DNA of 64,000 bases, from contig RHGE01000031.1 in NCBI GenBank assembly GCA_004296775.1, positions 1 to 64,000 on the forward strand, read 5' to 3'. Shown piece after piece: positions 46,728 through 54,792 of the stretch (its first letter is position 1; every line of letters begins with the position of its first letter). The notes beneath the pieces are model-generated. The model did no database searches. It saw only the letters and a program-made list of their open reading frames with translations, and was not told the DNA's origin. The position numbers were made by a program, and so were the translations under genes. This DNA is from Marinilabiliaceae bacterium JC017 (lineage in GTDB: Bacteria > Bacteroidota > Bacteroidia > Bacteroidales > Marinilabiliaceae).

Positions 46728-47699
46728 ATGAAAAGAAAAACGAAAATAACAGGCTTGACTTTTATAGTTCTCTGCGGACTTTTTTTAGCAGGCTGGCTGC
46801 TTAAAATTCCCACGCCCGGTAAAGGTCCCCTAACTGCCATCTCCCTGCCCGGAGACATAGCTGATTCATCTCAACTTCATTACATTGAACAACCGGATGG
46901 ATCCAGACAATACTACCGGGTTATACAACCTGAGAACAAGGACAGTATACGCGCTATTCTGCTTTTTATCCATTCCGTTTCTGTACATAGCGGGTGGTAC
47001 ACCGATCTTGCCCGACAAATTGCCCAAAACGGCACCTTGATACTCTTACCCGATATTGGTGGACATGGTGTATTTGCATCACAAACAGAATTACCCGACA
47101 ACATGCACACTGTGTTAAAAGGATTTAGTTCCGTATTGAATAGTGCTAAAGAAAAATACCCCCATTTACCAACCTTTGCAGGCGGCATATCCATGGGCGG
47201 AGAACTGGCCATAAACTTCGGGTTATCCTACCCAAACACTGTGGACGGTCTTTTATTGATTAGCCCTTTTATTGCCGGAAGTAATAATTACGATACACAA
47301 GCTTGTTTTGGCAGAGGGGGAATGTATAGTTTTTGTTTTTCCAGGTTCATTTTCCCTGATATTGAATCAATCTATGTGAATTTCCCTAAAACCCTTAAAG
47401 ATCCTTATCTAAGGTGCAATTACCCATTAAGTTTTTTCAATATCTATAAAAATAAGGATTACGAAAATCCTTTCCACCGGTTGAGTCAAGTGCGCTTGCC
47501 TGTTCTTTGGCTACATGCCACCAAAGAACAAATCATCCTCAAAGATGAATCCCGTCAATTATTCGAAAGTATTGCCAGCCATCACAAAGAGTTCATGGAA
47601 ATAGAACAGGCTGATCATCTCAATATCTGTACTCATGTTAAAAATCCTATTAATTCCTGGATAGAAAAAACACAATTTCTCATTGCTTCAAAACAGTAA
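46728..47699 (+). CDS. Membrane-anchored alpha/beta-hydrolase (Ser nucleophile)
   Basis: This 323-residue protein of the lysophospholipase-like serine hydrolase type has an N-terminal membrane anchor or signal (residues 9-25, GLTFIVLCGLFLAGWLL). The oxyanion region LLFIHSVSVHSGWYTDLA precedes the nucleophile elbow GISMGG with Ser155. The acid is probably Glu in ATKEQ near residue 265, and the His is in QADHLNIC near residue 303. It could trim, release or esterify the lipidic product at the membrane. It is clearly homologous to the hydrolase at 49668-50612. It stands 32 bp after the reductase pair, probably one operon. Confidence 0.82.
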   Translation: MKRKTKITGLTFIVLCGLFLAGWLLKIPTPGKGPLTAISLPGDIADSSQLHYIEQPDGSRQYYRVIQPENKDSIRAILLFIHSVSVHSGWYTDLARQIAQNGTLILLPDIGGHGVFASQTELPDNMHTVLKGFSSVLNSAKEKYPHLPTFAGGISMGGELAINFGLSYPNTVDGLLLISPFIAGSNNYDTQACFGRGGMYSFCFSRFIFPDIESIYVNFPKTLKDPYLRCNYPLSFFNIYKNKDYENPFHRLSQVRLPVLWLHATKEQIILKDESRQLFESIASHHKEFMEIEQADHLNICTHVKNPINSWIEKTQFLIASKQ

Positions 47700-47749
47700 T
47701 CCATACCCAATGAGTAAATGATTCGATGAAACATTCATGCAAAATCAAT

Positions 47750-47949
47750 AGATCGTTAGATTTTAGATAAGCCCTAACCTGGACAAGCCAGAAAAGTAAA
47801 AAGTATCAAGTACAGAGTATCAAGATGATTTACTGCTCGCCAAAATATTTTACCAATAAATACACAAATATCACTGATAAGCCCTAAAAGTTTTGACGAT
47901 CAAAAAAGCACAAACTGTTTATCAATTAATCACAAAAACTTTACGAACA
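47750..47949. repeat. MITE-like element, copy 5, with element X inside
   Basis: This 200-bp element lies 50 bp after the hydrolase stop. The left end is AGATCGTTAGATTTTAGA; the inverted right end GTTCGTAAAGTTTTTGTG is similar. Element X begins inside at 47772 and ends with GATAAGCCCTAA. A 12-bp direct repeat of GATAAGCCCTAA brackets the element (47765-47776 and 47875-47886), as a target-site duplication would. Confidence 0.65.
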
Positions 47950-48596
47950 ATTGAGAATGATACTTAAAAAACCATTTACCTCAACACCTTAGTGTTAGCA
48001 ATCCACATGAAACGAGCCATGAGAAAGATTCTCACACACGATGATGATCAATTTTGGCGAGTTCCATACAACTATTGGAAATAAATATAATCACATGAAA
48101 CACCCATGATTAATTGGGCTAAACACATAGGAGGATGATTAAAAAAGAAAAAATCTGCGTCTCAGTGTCTACCATATAACTCATTTAATTCTCATCGGTT
48201 GATATTACAATCAAACCACCCCTCCTAATTCTTTTAGGAGGGGAAAGGAGTGACCGGACGAAAAAAATGAATTACGAGTATTTGAATCCTTTTAGTAGAT
48301 GTGTAGAACAATCCTCTCTGCATCTATTGGGGTTTGCGGAAAATATGCATGAGACCAAAGGTACTGGTAGGGTCAAATTAGAGTTATCTCACCTTTTGTT
48401 AGGATGTCAAGCCTTGAGGACTCTATGTTCGCAATCTAATATCTCAAAGTCTAGTGTCTAAATCATAAACAGATGAAACAGCCATGATTATTTGGGCTAA
48501 ACACACAGGTGGATGATTAAAAAGAAAACTCAGTGCCTTTGTGTCTCAGTGTTCATAGTCTAATATCTATCAATCTCTTGTCTAAATTTTAAACAG
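47950..48596. other. Gene-free region with direct repeats
   Basis: No credible gene. A roughly 80-bp segment at 48093-48168 (catgaaacacccatgatta...) is repeated at 48474-48555 and, in shortened form, at 49584-49650. A hairpin with perfect 10-bp arms CCCCTCCTAA / TTAGGAGGGG lies at 48219-48243. A 64-codon frame at 48267-48461 is not convincing. Confidence 0.5.
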
Positions 48597-49448
48597 ATGA
48601 AAATAAGTCTTAAAATCATTTTGGCATTATGCTCCTTAGGTTGTTTAACGGGGTTTCCATGGGCTTTTTTGCCCTGGGAAATTACCGAGCACATTATTAA
48701 CATGCAAAACGCTATCCCCATCGGAAACGCTGGTTTTACTATACTGAGCTATCGATTTCATTGCTTGCTTTTCGGGGCTTTTGCCTTCTATTTCTTCATC
48801 CTACTATACCGATCAGCAAAATATGCCAAATTAATAAACATAGCAGCCTACCTATTGATTGTCATGGGTGTTTATATGCACTGGCTTAAGCTTCGTTCTG
48901 GTCTGCTTAACACCGCTTCACACTGGGAACCTGTTATCTGGGCTCTCATAGGTGGATTAATCTTACTATTCAACAGAAAAACATACACTACTGCAAAAAA
49001 AGTAAAGCACTCCACTAGCAATGACCGAAGGGGACAATTATGCCTAAAAGCAATTGCATGCTTACTGGCATCTTCACTCATTTGGATATTTCTTCCATAT
49101 AGCAGCCGGATGGCCATTTTACATCAATTCACTTTACCTGTTAACACTTTACACGCACATGAGCAATACACCATGGGATTAATTGCCGGATTTTTAGGAT
49201 TTAGCTCCATAATCATTTGGATCATCAGCACTAAAACAAACCACTACTCAGAACTCTACAAACTAATTCTAGGTGTATTTATTTGCGTTCCGTTCATCCT
49301 CTCTATTTGGCTTATTCAACTTGAATTAAACAGTGTTATACTATATCTCTTGTTAATCTTTTTTGAATTAACCGGAATTGGCCTGGCAATTTCACATTAC
49401 AAAAATCGCCAACTAGACACCAGCAGATCATTTTCTCACCTGAAATGA
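48597..49448 (+). CDS. Eight-helix membrane protein with internal duplication
   Basis: This 283-residue integral membrane protein has about eight hydrophobic segments and no recognised family. The two halves look alike: residues 22-75 contain WAFLPWEITEHIINMQ...YRFHCLLFGAFAFYFF and residues 155-210 contain WIFLPYSSRMAILHQF...YTMGLIAGFLGFSSII. Together they suggest a duplicated four-helix unit. The His in both halves (HII, HQF) might be functional. It is the only gene between the two hydrolase genes and may be a transporter or a membrane enzyme of the locus. Confidence 0.6.
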   Translation: MKISLKIILALCSLGCLTGFPWAFLPWEITEHIINMQNAIPIGNAGFTILSYRFHCLLFGAFAFYFFILLYRSAKYAKLINIAAYLLIVMGVYMHWLKLRSGLLNTASHWEPVIWALIGGLILLFNRKTYTTAKKVKHSTSNDRRGQLCLKAIACLLASSLIWIFLPYSSRMAILHQFTLPVNTLHAHEQYTMGLIAGFLGFSSIIIWIISTKTNHYSELYKLILGVFICVPFILSIWLIQLELNSVILYLLLIFFELTGIGLAISHYKNRQLDTSRSFSHLK

Positions 49449-49489
49449 CCATTCCACTCTTGTCATCCATCATTAAACAGTGGAGAATA

Positions 49490-49593
49490 TGAGAATTTGA
49501 AAATGCGAGAAACTGAGGAGATGAGAAACTGAGAAACTGAGAAGGTGAGAAGGTGAGAAATTGAAAATTTGAAAGATTGAAAATATGAAACGT
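49490..49593. repeat. 8-bp tandem repeat (TGAGAAAC-like, 13 units)
   Basis: Thirteen consecutive octamers occur: TGAGAATT, TGAAAATG, CGAGAAAC, TGAGGAGA, then two TGAGAAAC, two TGAGAAGG, TGAGAAAT, TGAAAATT, TGAAAGAT, TGAAAATA and TGAAACGT. The strand is strongly purine-rich. It sits in the gap before the second hydrolase. Confidence 0.8.
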
Positions 49594-49667
49594 CCATGAT
49601 TAATAAAGAAAAACTCTGTGTCTCAGCACCTCTGTGTTCACAATCTATTATCTAAAAAAATAAACAG

Positions 49668-50612
49668 ATGAAGCAAAAAGCACTTTTTATACCATTAATA
49701 TTTGTTCTGCTGGGCCTTGTTGCAGGATTTTTTATTCCTTTCCCGGCAAAATCAGATGGTTTTTTGGGATTCTATTCATTACCTGCCGATGTAAATAGTA
49801 CAGAAAATGTATTGTTCTTCAAAGCCGGTGACAAAACCAACATAGCGTATCGAAAAATCAACCCGCCGGAAAATACACCTTCTAACCAGAAATGCCTGGT
49901 ATTTCTGCATGCGCTATCGGTTCACAGTGGCTGGCTCACTGACTTTGCCAGAAAAATCAGTGAAACCGGTACAACAATTTACTTACCGGATCTCAGAGCT
50001 CATGGCTTATCGGAAGGAAGAGTCAATGACATTCCGGGAATGGAAGTAATGGTATCTGATTTAGAAAAAATGATTCAAATCGTAAGAAAAGAACAGCCTG
50101 ATTCTAAAATTATGCTTGGTGGTCACTGCCTGGGATGTAAATACATTACCAATTATTTATATAAAAATTCACAAAACGACATTGAAAGCCTGGTTTTCCT
50201 GGTACCCTTTTTTACTGATGCCCCCAATATCCATGAAGGGTTGTATTATCAAAAAACCGGAAGAATGTTTAGTTGTTATCCCCTGCGGCTCCTGTTTCCC
50301 AAAATGCTTTCAATACATGCCAACTGGCACCATGCACTTTCCGATCGTTTTCTTCGAACTGACTATTCCCTATCCTTTGTGGAGATGAAAGACTTTGACC
50401 GAAATCTTGAAAACCGACTGAAAGGCATCACCCAACCATTGATCTGGATACAAGGTGAAAATGACATCATGTATAAGAAGGCAGGGACAAACCAAATGTT
50501 TGAAACCATAGCCACCTCTGAAAAAGAACTTTACTTTCTAAAAGAAACCGGACATATGGATGTAATTAATAACTCAACCATCTACATCAAACAATGGATC
50601 TCTAAACGATAA
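49668..50612 (+). CDS. Alpha/beta-hydrolase paralogue with Cys at the nucleophile position
   Basis: This 314-residue protein is homologous to the hydrolase at 46728-47699: it has an N-terminal anchor (residues 7-24), the shared segment LVFLHALSVHSGWLTDFA, and the same order of motifs. The nucleophile elbow reads GGHCLGC, with Cys154 exactly where its paralogue has Ser155. The acid (Asp in GENDIMYKK) and His (ETGHMDVI) are kept. Cys-type alpha/beta-hydrolases such as dienelactone hydrolase exist, and a Cys can also serve in acyl transfer. A transferase or a thioester-handling role is therefore possible. It starts the group of four tightly packed genes leading to the PPTase. Confidence 0.8.
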   Translation: MKQKALFIPLIFVLLGLVAGFFIPFPAKSDGFLGFYSLPADVNSTENVLFFKAGDKTNIAYRKINPPENTPSNQKCLVFLHALSVHSGWLTDFARKISETGTTIYLPDLRAHGLSEGRVNDIPGMEVMVSDLEKMIQIVRKEQPDSKIMLGGHCLGCKYITNYLYKNSQNDIESLVFLVPFFTDAPNIHEGLYYQKTGRMFSCYPLRLLFPKMLSIHANWHHALSDRFLRTDYSLSFVEMKDFDRNLENRLKGITQPLIWIQGENDIMYKKAGTNQMFETIATSEKELYFLKETGHMDVINNSTIYIKQWISKR

Positions 50613-50617
50613 GTCTT

Positions 50618-51271
50618 ATGGAACTCACACTGCAAATAATCTTAACCTTTGCCAGCGGATTAGGCGTACTGATTTATTTTTCTGCTTTTTATATTGCTCA
50701 CAAGAATAAAAAAAACATTCCGCCGGAAAAAGCCAAAAACCTCTATTATCTAAGCGGGATAACAGCATTGATCTGGTACATACCTCCTTTTCTAAGTCAG
50801 CCGCGATTTTTAAGTTTGTGGAATTCACGGGAATGGTCGCCGGAAACAATCCCCGGGGCATTCATGAATCTATTGGGGCTGTACCTGGTAATTCAATTCT
50901 TTTTTATTTGGGGTATAAAGTCGTCGCGACAAAATATGCAAACGGTCAAGAAAAACTTCTACACCCCCTCATCCTTGTTGTCCGCTGGTTTTTATCAGAA
51001 AGTGCGTCATCCCATGCTCTCGGCTGATATTATGACACATCTTGGATTGTGTTTACTAACCGGTGCCATCTATAGTTTATGGTTGTTCCCCTTCTATCTT
51101 CTATGGAATTTTTTAATGATGAAAATTGAAGAAAAATACGTTCTGTTTCGATTCAGAATTGAATATCAATCTTATAAAGAAAGGGTACCTGCTCTCTTTA
51201 ACATTTACATAAAAGTACTATTGGGTCTGTCCGCCCTTACTATCATTATTAACGCTGTTTATAATAACTAA
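50618..51271 (+). CDS. ICMT-like membrane methyltransferase, copy A
   Basis: This 217-residue membrane protein has about five helices. The C-terminal part carries the isoprenylcysteine carboxyl methyltransferase/phospholipid-methyltransferase pattern: GFYQKVRHPMLSAD at residues 124-137, a hydrophobic stretch, and EEKYVLFRFRIEYQSYKERVPAL near the end. The RHP and the EE...F..EY..Y pattern form the SAM site in this family. It starts 5 bp after the hydrolase stop. It may methylate a carboxyl or amine of the membrane-bound product. It pairs with a paralogue immediately downstream. Confidence 0.75.
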   Translation: MELTLQIILTFASGLGVLIYFSAFYIAHKNKKNIPPEKAKNLYYLSGITALIWYIPPFLSQPRFLSLWNSREWSPETIPGAFMNLLGLYLVIQFFFIWGIKSSRQNMQTVKKNFYTPSSLLSAGFYQKVRHPMLSADIMTHLGLCLLTGAIYSLWLFPFYLLWNFLMMKIEEKYVLFRFRIEYQSYKERVPALFNIYIKVLLGLSALTIIINAVYNN

Positions 51272-51275
51272 ATCG

Positions 51276-51953
51276 ATGCATTATTACGGAATTATATCTT
51301 TTACCCTTTTAATCATTCTAAGCATATGGGCCTGTTACAGATATAAACAACATATGCAAATGGGTAGCTTTTACGGAAACAATAATTTTTCCAGGATGAT
51401 TTATCTCAACCTGGTACTAGGATTACCATTAACCTGGGGATGGTGTTTATCTCCATTCCTGCCTCAACCACGTCTGCATGGTATCCTGAGCATTTTGCAA
51501 CACCAATCGGCTTTTACATTTGCATCTTATTTTTCGGTTTTAATTGGATTTGCCATTTTATTATACGCCATGATTGTGCAGGGGAATGTTCAAAAAAGCA
51601 ATTTAACTCAGACTTCTGCCGATTATGCCCGTCCCAAGCAATTAATAATTGAGGGTGAATATCAAAAACTACGACATCCCATTATCATATTAACGCTTTT
51701 TATGATTCTGGGTCTGTCATTAATAACCGGTGCCTTATACAGCCTGATAACGCTCCCCTTTTATTTTTTAATTTGTCATTACACGGCGGTTTACGAAGAA
51801 AAATATGCGCTGCGACCACTTTTTGGCCAAACCTTTGAAAACTACAGGAAAAAGGTTCCGGCATACTTTACACCTTTTACCATTTCAGTGTTTATAATTC
51901 TATTTACGGCTTCCATTTTAAATTATTTTTCTAATGGCCTGGTTACCGCATAA
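51276..51953 (+). CDS. ICMT-like membrane methyltransferase, copy B
   Basis: This 225-residue homologue of the preceding gene lies 4 bp downstream. It carries GEYQKLRHPIIILT (about residues 127-140) and EEKYALRPLFGQTFENYRKK near the C-terminus, the ICMT-type SAM-site pattern, with several helices before it. The end overlaps the PPTase start by 20 bp, so the genes are translationally coupled. Two such enzymes in tandem point to either a heteromer or two methylations of the product. Confidence 0.75.
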   Translation: MHYYGIISFTLLIILSIWACYRYKQHMQMGSFYGNNNFSRMIYLNLVLGLPLTWGWCLSPFLPQPRLHGILSILQHQSAFTFASYFSVLIGFAILLYAMIVQGNVQKSNLTQTSADYARPKQLIIEGEYQKLRHPIIILTLFMILGLSLITGALYSLITLPFYFLICHYTAVYEEKYALRPLFGQTFENYRKKVPAYFTPFTISVFIILFTASILNYFSNGLVTA

Positions 51954-52593
51954 GTGTCATCCTCTGTTGCCCTCTTCCTCTTTTTGGGATCAACTGAGAC
52001 TCAATTTTAATGTGAGAGCAGCCATCGCCAATAATGAACATTGGAATCAAGGCATTTTTCTACATCCACTGGAACAAGACATAATAAAGCCTACCTGGTC
52101 ATTTCAAACCAGGAAAAACTTTACTTTGGGTAGACATGCTGCCCATCTGGCATTAAAAGAACTTGGAAATGACTCTTTTCCTGTATTAAAAAGTAATTCC
52201 GGGCATCCTATTTTTCCTTATAACATTAAAGGCTCCATCTCCCATAAAGATAACCGGGCCATATGTGCCGTTAGTAATTCTCCTAACATTAAAGCAATAG
52301 GAATTGATTTGGAATTAATGAACGAACCCTTAACACAAGATCATGCTAAATTATTTTTTCACCCCCTGGAGCTTTGCAACTATGAAGAAACCTTAGAAAA
52401 ATACCACTCTTTACAAGTTATTTTTTCATTAAAAGAAGCCATTTTCAAATCCCTACCGGCAAAAATACAGCACCATACTGAATTTAAGGACATAAAGGTT
52501 TCTGAATATGACAACAACCCAAATGAATACCTGGGATATGAATTACTTGGTAATATAATTACCAGTGTCTATGTTTTTTCAGAAGCACCCTGA
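51934..52593 (+). CDS. 4'-phosphopantetheinyl transferase (EntD/Sfp type)
   Basis: This 219-residue enzyme loads CoA-derived phosphopantetheine on the carrier serines. Conserved motifs: FTLGRHAAHLALKELG (about residues 63-78), GHPIFP followed by GSISHKD, AIGIDLELM with the metal-binding Asp-Glu-type pair, and FSLKEAIFKSLP. It is thus of the Sfp/EntD group that acts on peptide synthetases, and its target should be Ser607 and Ser1781 of the synthetase in this locus. The start overlaps the upstream methyltransferase by 20 bp. The 3' end resembles the block at 44157-44180, a remnant of a related gene end. Confidence 0.88.
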   Translation: MAWLPHKCHPLLPSSSFWDQLRLNFNVRAAIANNEHWNQGIFLHPLEQDIIKPTWSFQTRKNFTLGRHAAHLALKELGNDSFPVLKSNSGHPIFPYNIKGSISHKDNRAICAVSNSPNIKAIGIDLELMNEPLTQDHAKLFFHPLELCNYEETLEKYHSLQVIFSLKEAIFKSLPAKIQHHTEFKDIKVSEYDNNPNEYLGYELLGNIITSVYVFSEAP

Positions 52594-52647
52594 AAAAAAA
52601 CCACTTCGAGGGGTATTGTCTTTAGCTGATTATTGGAACAAGACAAC

Positions 52648-52960
52648 AGATCGTTAGATTTTAGATAATAGACCTATTCATATCTTACCAATTGGAAATA
52701 TCATAACAACTTGATTTATGAAATAATTATCACTCGATTACTAAAGCTTAATGAACTATTAATAATATAAACGACATCCAATTTGAACAACATATTGGTA
52801 AAAGTTACTACCTAAGCGTCTACATAACAATAAATCGATAGATTTTAGACAATTAGACCTTAAACTGATTTTCATCAATCTCACTTTATGCCCTTTAATA
52901 GTTTTGACGACCAAAGAAACACGTACTGTTTTTCTATTAATTACTAAAGCTTAACAAATT
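52648..52960. repeat. Two MITE-like elements in tandem
   Basis: The first copy (52648-52757) starts AGATCGTTAGATTTTAGA and ends, inverted, AGTTCATTAAGCTTTAGT. The second (52833-52960) starts AATCGATAGATTTTAGAC and ends, inverted, AATTTGTTAAGCTTTAGT. Both lie between the PPTase and the methyltransferase gene and contain no gene. Confidence 0.6.
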
Positions 52961-52991
52961 ATTGCATAAAACTTGACAACATAAATCTCTC

Positions 52992-53819
52992 ATGATAAAT
53001 CTGCTCAATTCAAAAAACATTACTCTGTCAGAAGTGGAAAAAACCAAATTTTTACCACTTATGGGACGCGCATATGGTTCCGAAAACCACAGTGAATTAC
53101 TTAAGGATCCAACCGCTGAAAAAATCTTTGACCTTTTCAAAGGTGAACTCCTGGAACAAGAAAAGTTACTTGATAACTACAGTAAGCTCTTGTTTTTTAT
53201 GCGTGCCTTTCAATTCGATCGCATAATTAAGAACATTGCCCAATCAAATGAGAAAGTCAAACTTGTAAATGCCGGTGCCGGATTGGATACCATTAATTGC
53301 AGGATCAAGGCAAAAAACATAACCTTTTATGATTTAGATCTTCCGGAAAGTGCTAAACTAAGACAGTTTCTTATTCCCTCTTCTTCGAACACTTTTACTA
53401 TTTCTGGCTCTTTCCTTGATTCTAAATGGATTGAACAATTGAACCTGCAAAAAAACGATACCCTGATTATTATGGCTGCCGGACTTTTTATGTACTTACC
53501 GGCTGCCGAAATTCTCTCCCTGCTGAAACAATTGTGCACGATTCATCCCAATACCCACATCCTTTTTGACCAGACCTCTTATGTGGGAAAACTTGCTATC
53601 AAAAAGCTGTTAAAAAAGTCAGGATTAACTAATGTCACATTGACCTCTAAAATGAACCTATCTGATCTCCGCCACACCTTTCCATCTCACACCATTAAGA
53701 AGATACCTTATTGGTCCCACATCAGAAATGATAACGCCATCTGTTTTTCAGATCGGCTTAAAATGACTTTATGCGACCTATTTGAAATGGCCTACCTGGT
53801 TCACCTTCGAAAGATGTAA
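52992..53819 (+). CDS. LCM-type (Ppm1/Tcmp) SAM-dependent methyltransferase
   Basis: This 275-residue class I SAM methyltransferase is of the leucine carboxyl methyltransferase-like group. The SAM loop is seen as KLVNAGAGLDTINCR (about residues 88-102, variant of GAGLDT), with the acidic strand end TFYDLDLPES (about 111-120) and a conserved region FMYLPAAEILSLLKQL. Such proteins methylate carboxyl groups or phenols of polyketides and peptides. It is the last gene of the locus, about 400 bp from the PPTase, and might add a methyl ester to the acyl amino acid. There is no terminator. Confidence 0.82.
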   Translation: MINLLNSKNITLSEVEKTKFLPLMGRAYGSENHSELLKDPTAEKIFDLFKGELLEQEKLLDNYSKLLFFMRAFQFDRIIKNIAQSNEKVKLVNAGAGLDTINCRIKAKNITFYDLDLPESAKLRQFLIPSSSNTFTISGSFLDSKWIEQLNLQKNDTLIIMAAGLFMYLPAAEILSLLKQLCTIHPNTHILFDQTSYVGKLAIKKLLKKSGLTNVTLTSKMNLSDLRHTFPSHTIKKIPYWSHIRNDNAICFSDRLKMTLCDLFEMAYLVHLRKM

Positions 53820-54480
53820 AAGTTAGAGATTAGAGGCTAGAGACCAGAAGCTAGAGGATTTGAGAGATAATGGGGGTTTGGATCAATAGAAATATGGTGA
53901 AAATAGATGGAAATAATTACCTCCCCGACGGATCATTCGGGCCTTTTTTTTGATTTGGTGAACAGCTATTGGGGGATGAGATTGGAAACAAATGGAAATA
54001 GATAGAGATATAACCAACACGTCTGATCATTCAGGCCTGGTTTTGGTTTTATTGACGGTGAACTGGGGACGGAATTGGAAACAAATAGAAATAGATGGAG
54101 ATATTTTGAGATGGAGCGTATGGGATTGTTGTTGGTGGAATGGGAGGTTAGATGCTAGAGGTTGGTGATTAGAGATTAGAAGTTAGAGGTTGGAAGCTGG
54201 AGAAGTAATGAGGTTTTGGATCATTTGAAATATGGTGGAAATAGATGGAAATAATTACCTCCACGACGGATCGTTCGGGCCGGTTTTTTGATTTGGTGGA
54301 CAGCTATTGGGGGATGAGATTGGAAACAAATGGAAACAGATAGAGATATTTTTAGGTGGTGCGGATGGTACCTGTCTGATTGATCGTACCTCACAATCAG
54401 CCACCCCTCCTTGAAAAGGCGGGGAAAGGGAGGTGCAATCTTCCTGTTCCTGGTTTTGATTGGACCAATGGTTAGTAGCA
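53820..54480. repeat. Direct repeats and heptamer arrays
   Basis: A 139-bp segment at 53873-54011 is repeated at 54211-54349 (ggaaataattacctcc...gattggaaac) with few differences. A shortened derivative occurs at 31386-31490. Degenerate heptamer arrays of the GGTTAGA type lie at 53821-53862 (six units) and 54147-54202 (eight units). No gene is called here. Confidence 0.7.
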
Positions 54481-54486
54481 ATCCTG

Positions 54487-54579
54487 TTATCACACCTCAT
54501 CTACCCGTTATCACAGTACATGACCTTCTTATCACACATCAATGACCTGTTATCACAGCCACATGACCTTCTTATCACA
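54487..54579. repeat. Phased TTATCACA array
   Basis: Five exact copies of TTATCACA start at 54487, 54508, 54529, 54550 and 54572, a spacing of 21-22 bp. The bases between them are partly conserved (catgacct). It lies 210 bp before the CCGCGG array, which has the same spacing. Confidence 0.85.
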
Positions 54580-54792
54580 CACATTACCGTATAATTTTAA
54601 ACCTACGCAGTTTTAAAAAAACTCGTAGGCTTAATTAAATGAAACGCCATAAAAAAGAAAACGGCATCTCGGCCGAGAGTTTCTATTTCACGTATTTAAT
54701 TGTTTGTTGTAAACCTAACTGTTAGTTTTGGAACGCGATACAATCGCGCACCAGCGGGGGCGTACACAGAAGACAACCTTGTTTGTTTTTTG

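Noticed and set aside
48267-48461. A 64-codon frame in the 0.9-kb gap after the first hydrolase
   Set aside because: It lies between direct repeats, lacks a ribosome site and has unnatural composition.
54487-54579. Origin of replication (DnaA boxes)
   Set aside because: TTATCACA lacks one base of TTATCCACA and no dnaA, dnaN or AT-rich unwinding element is adjacent; kept as a phased repeat only.
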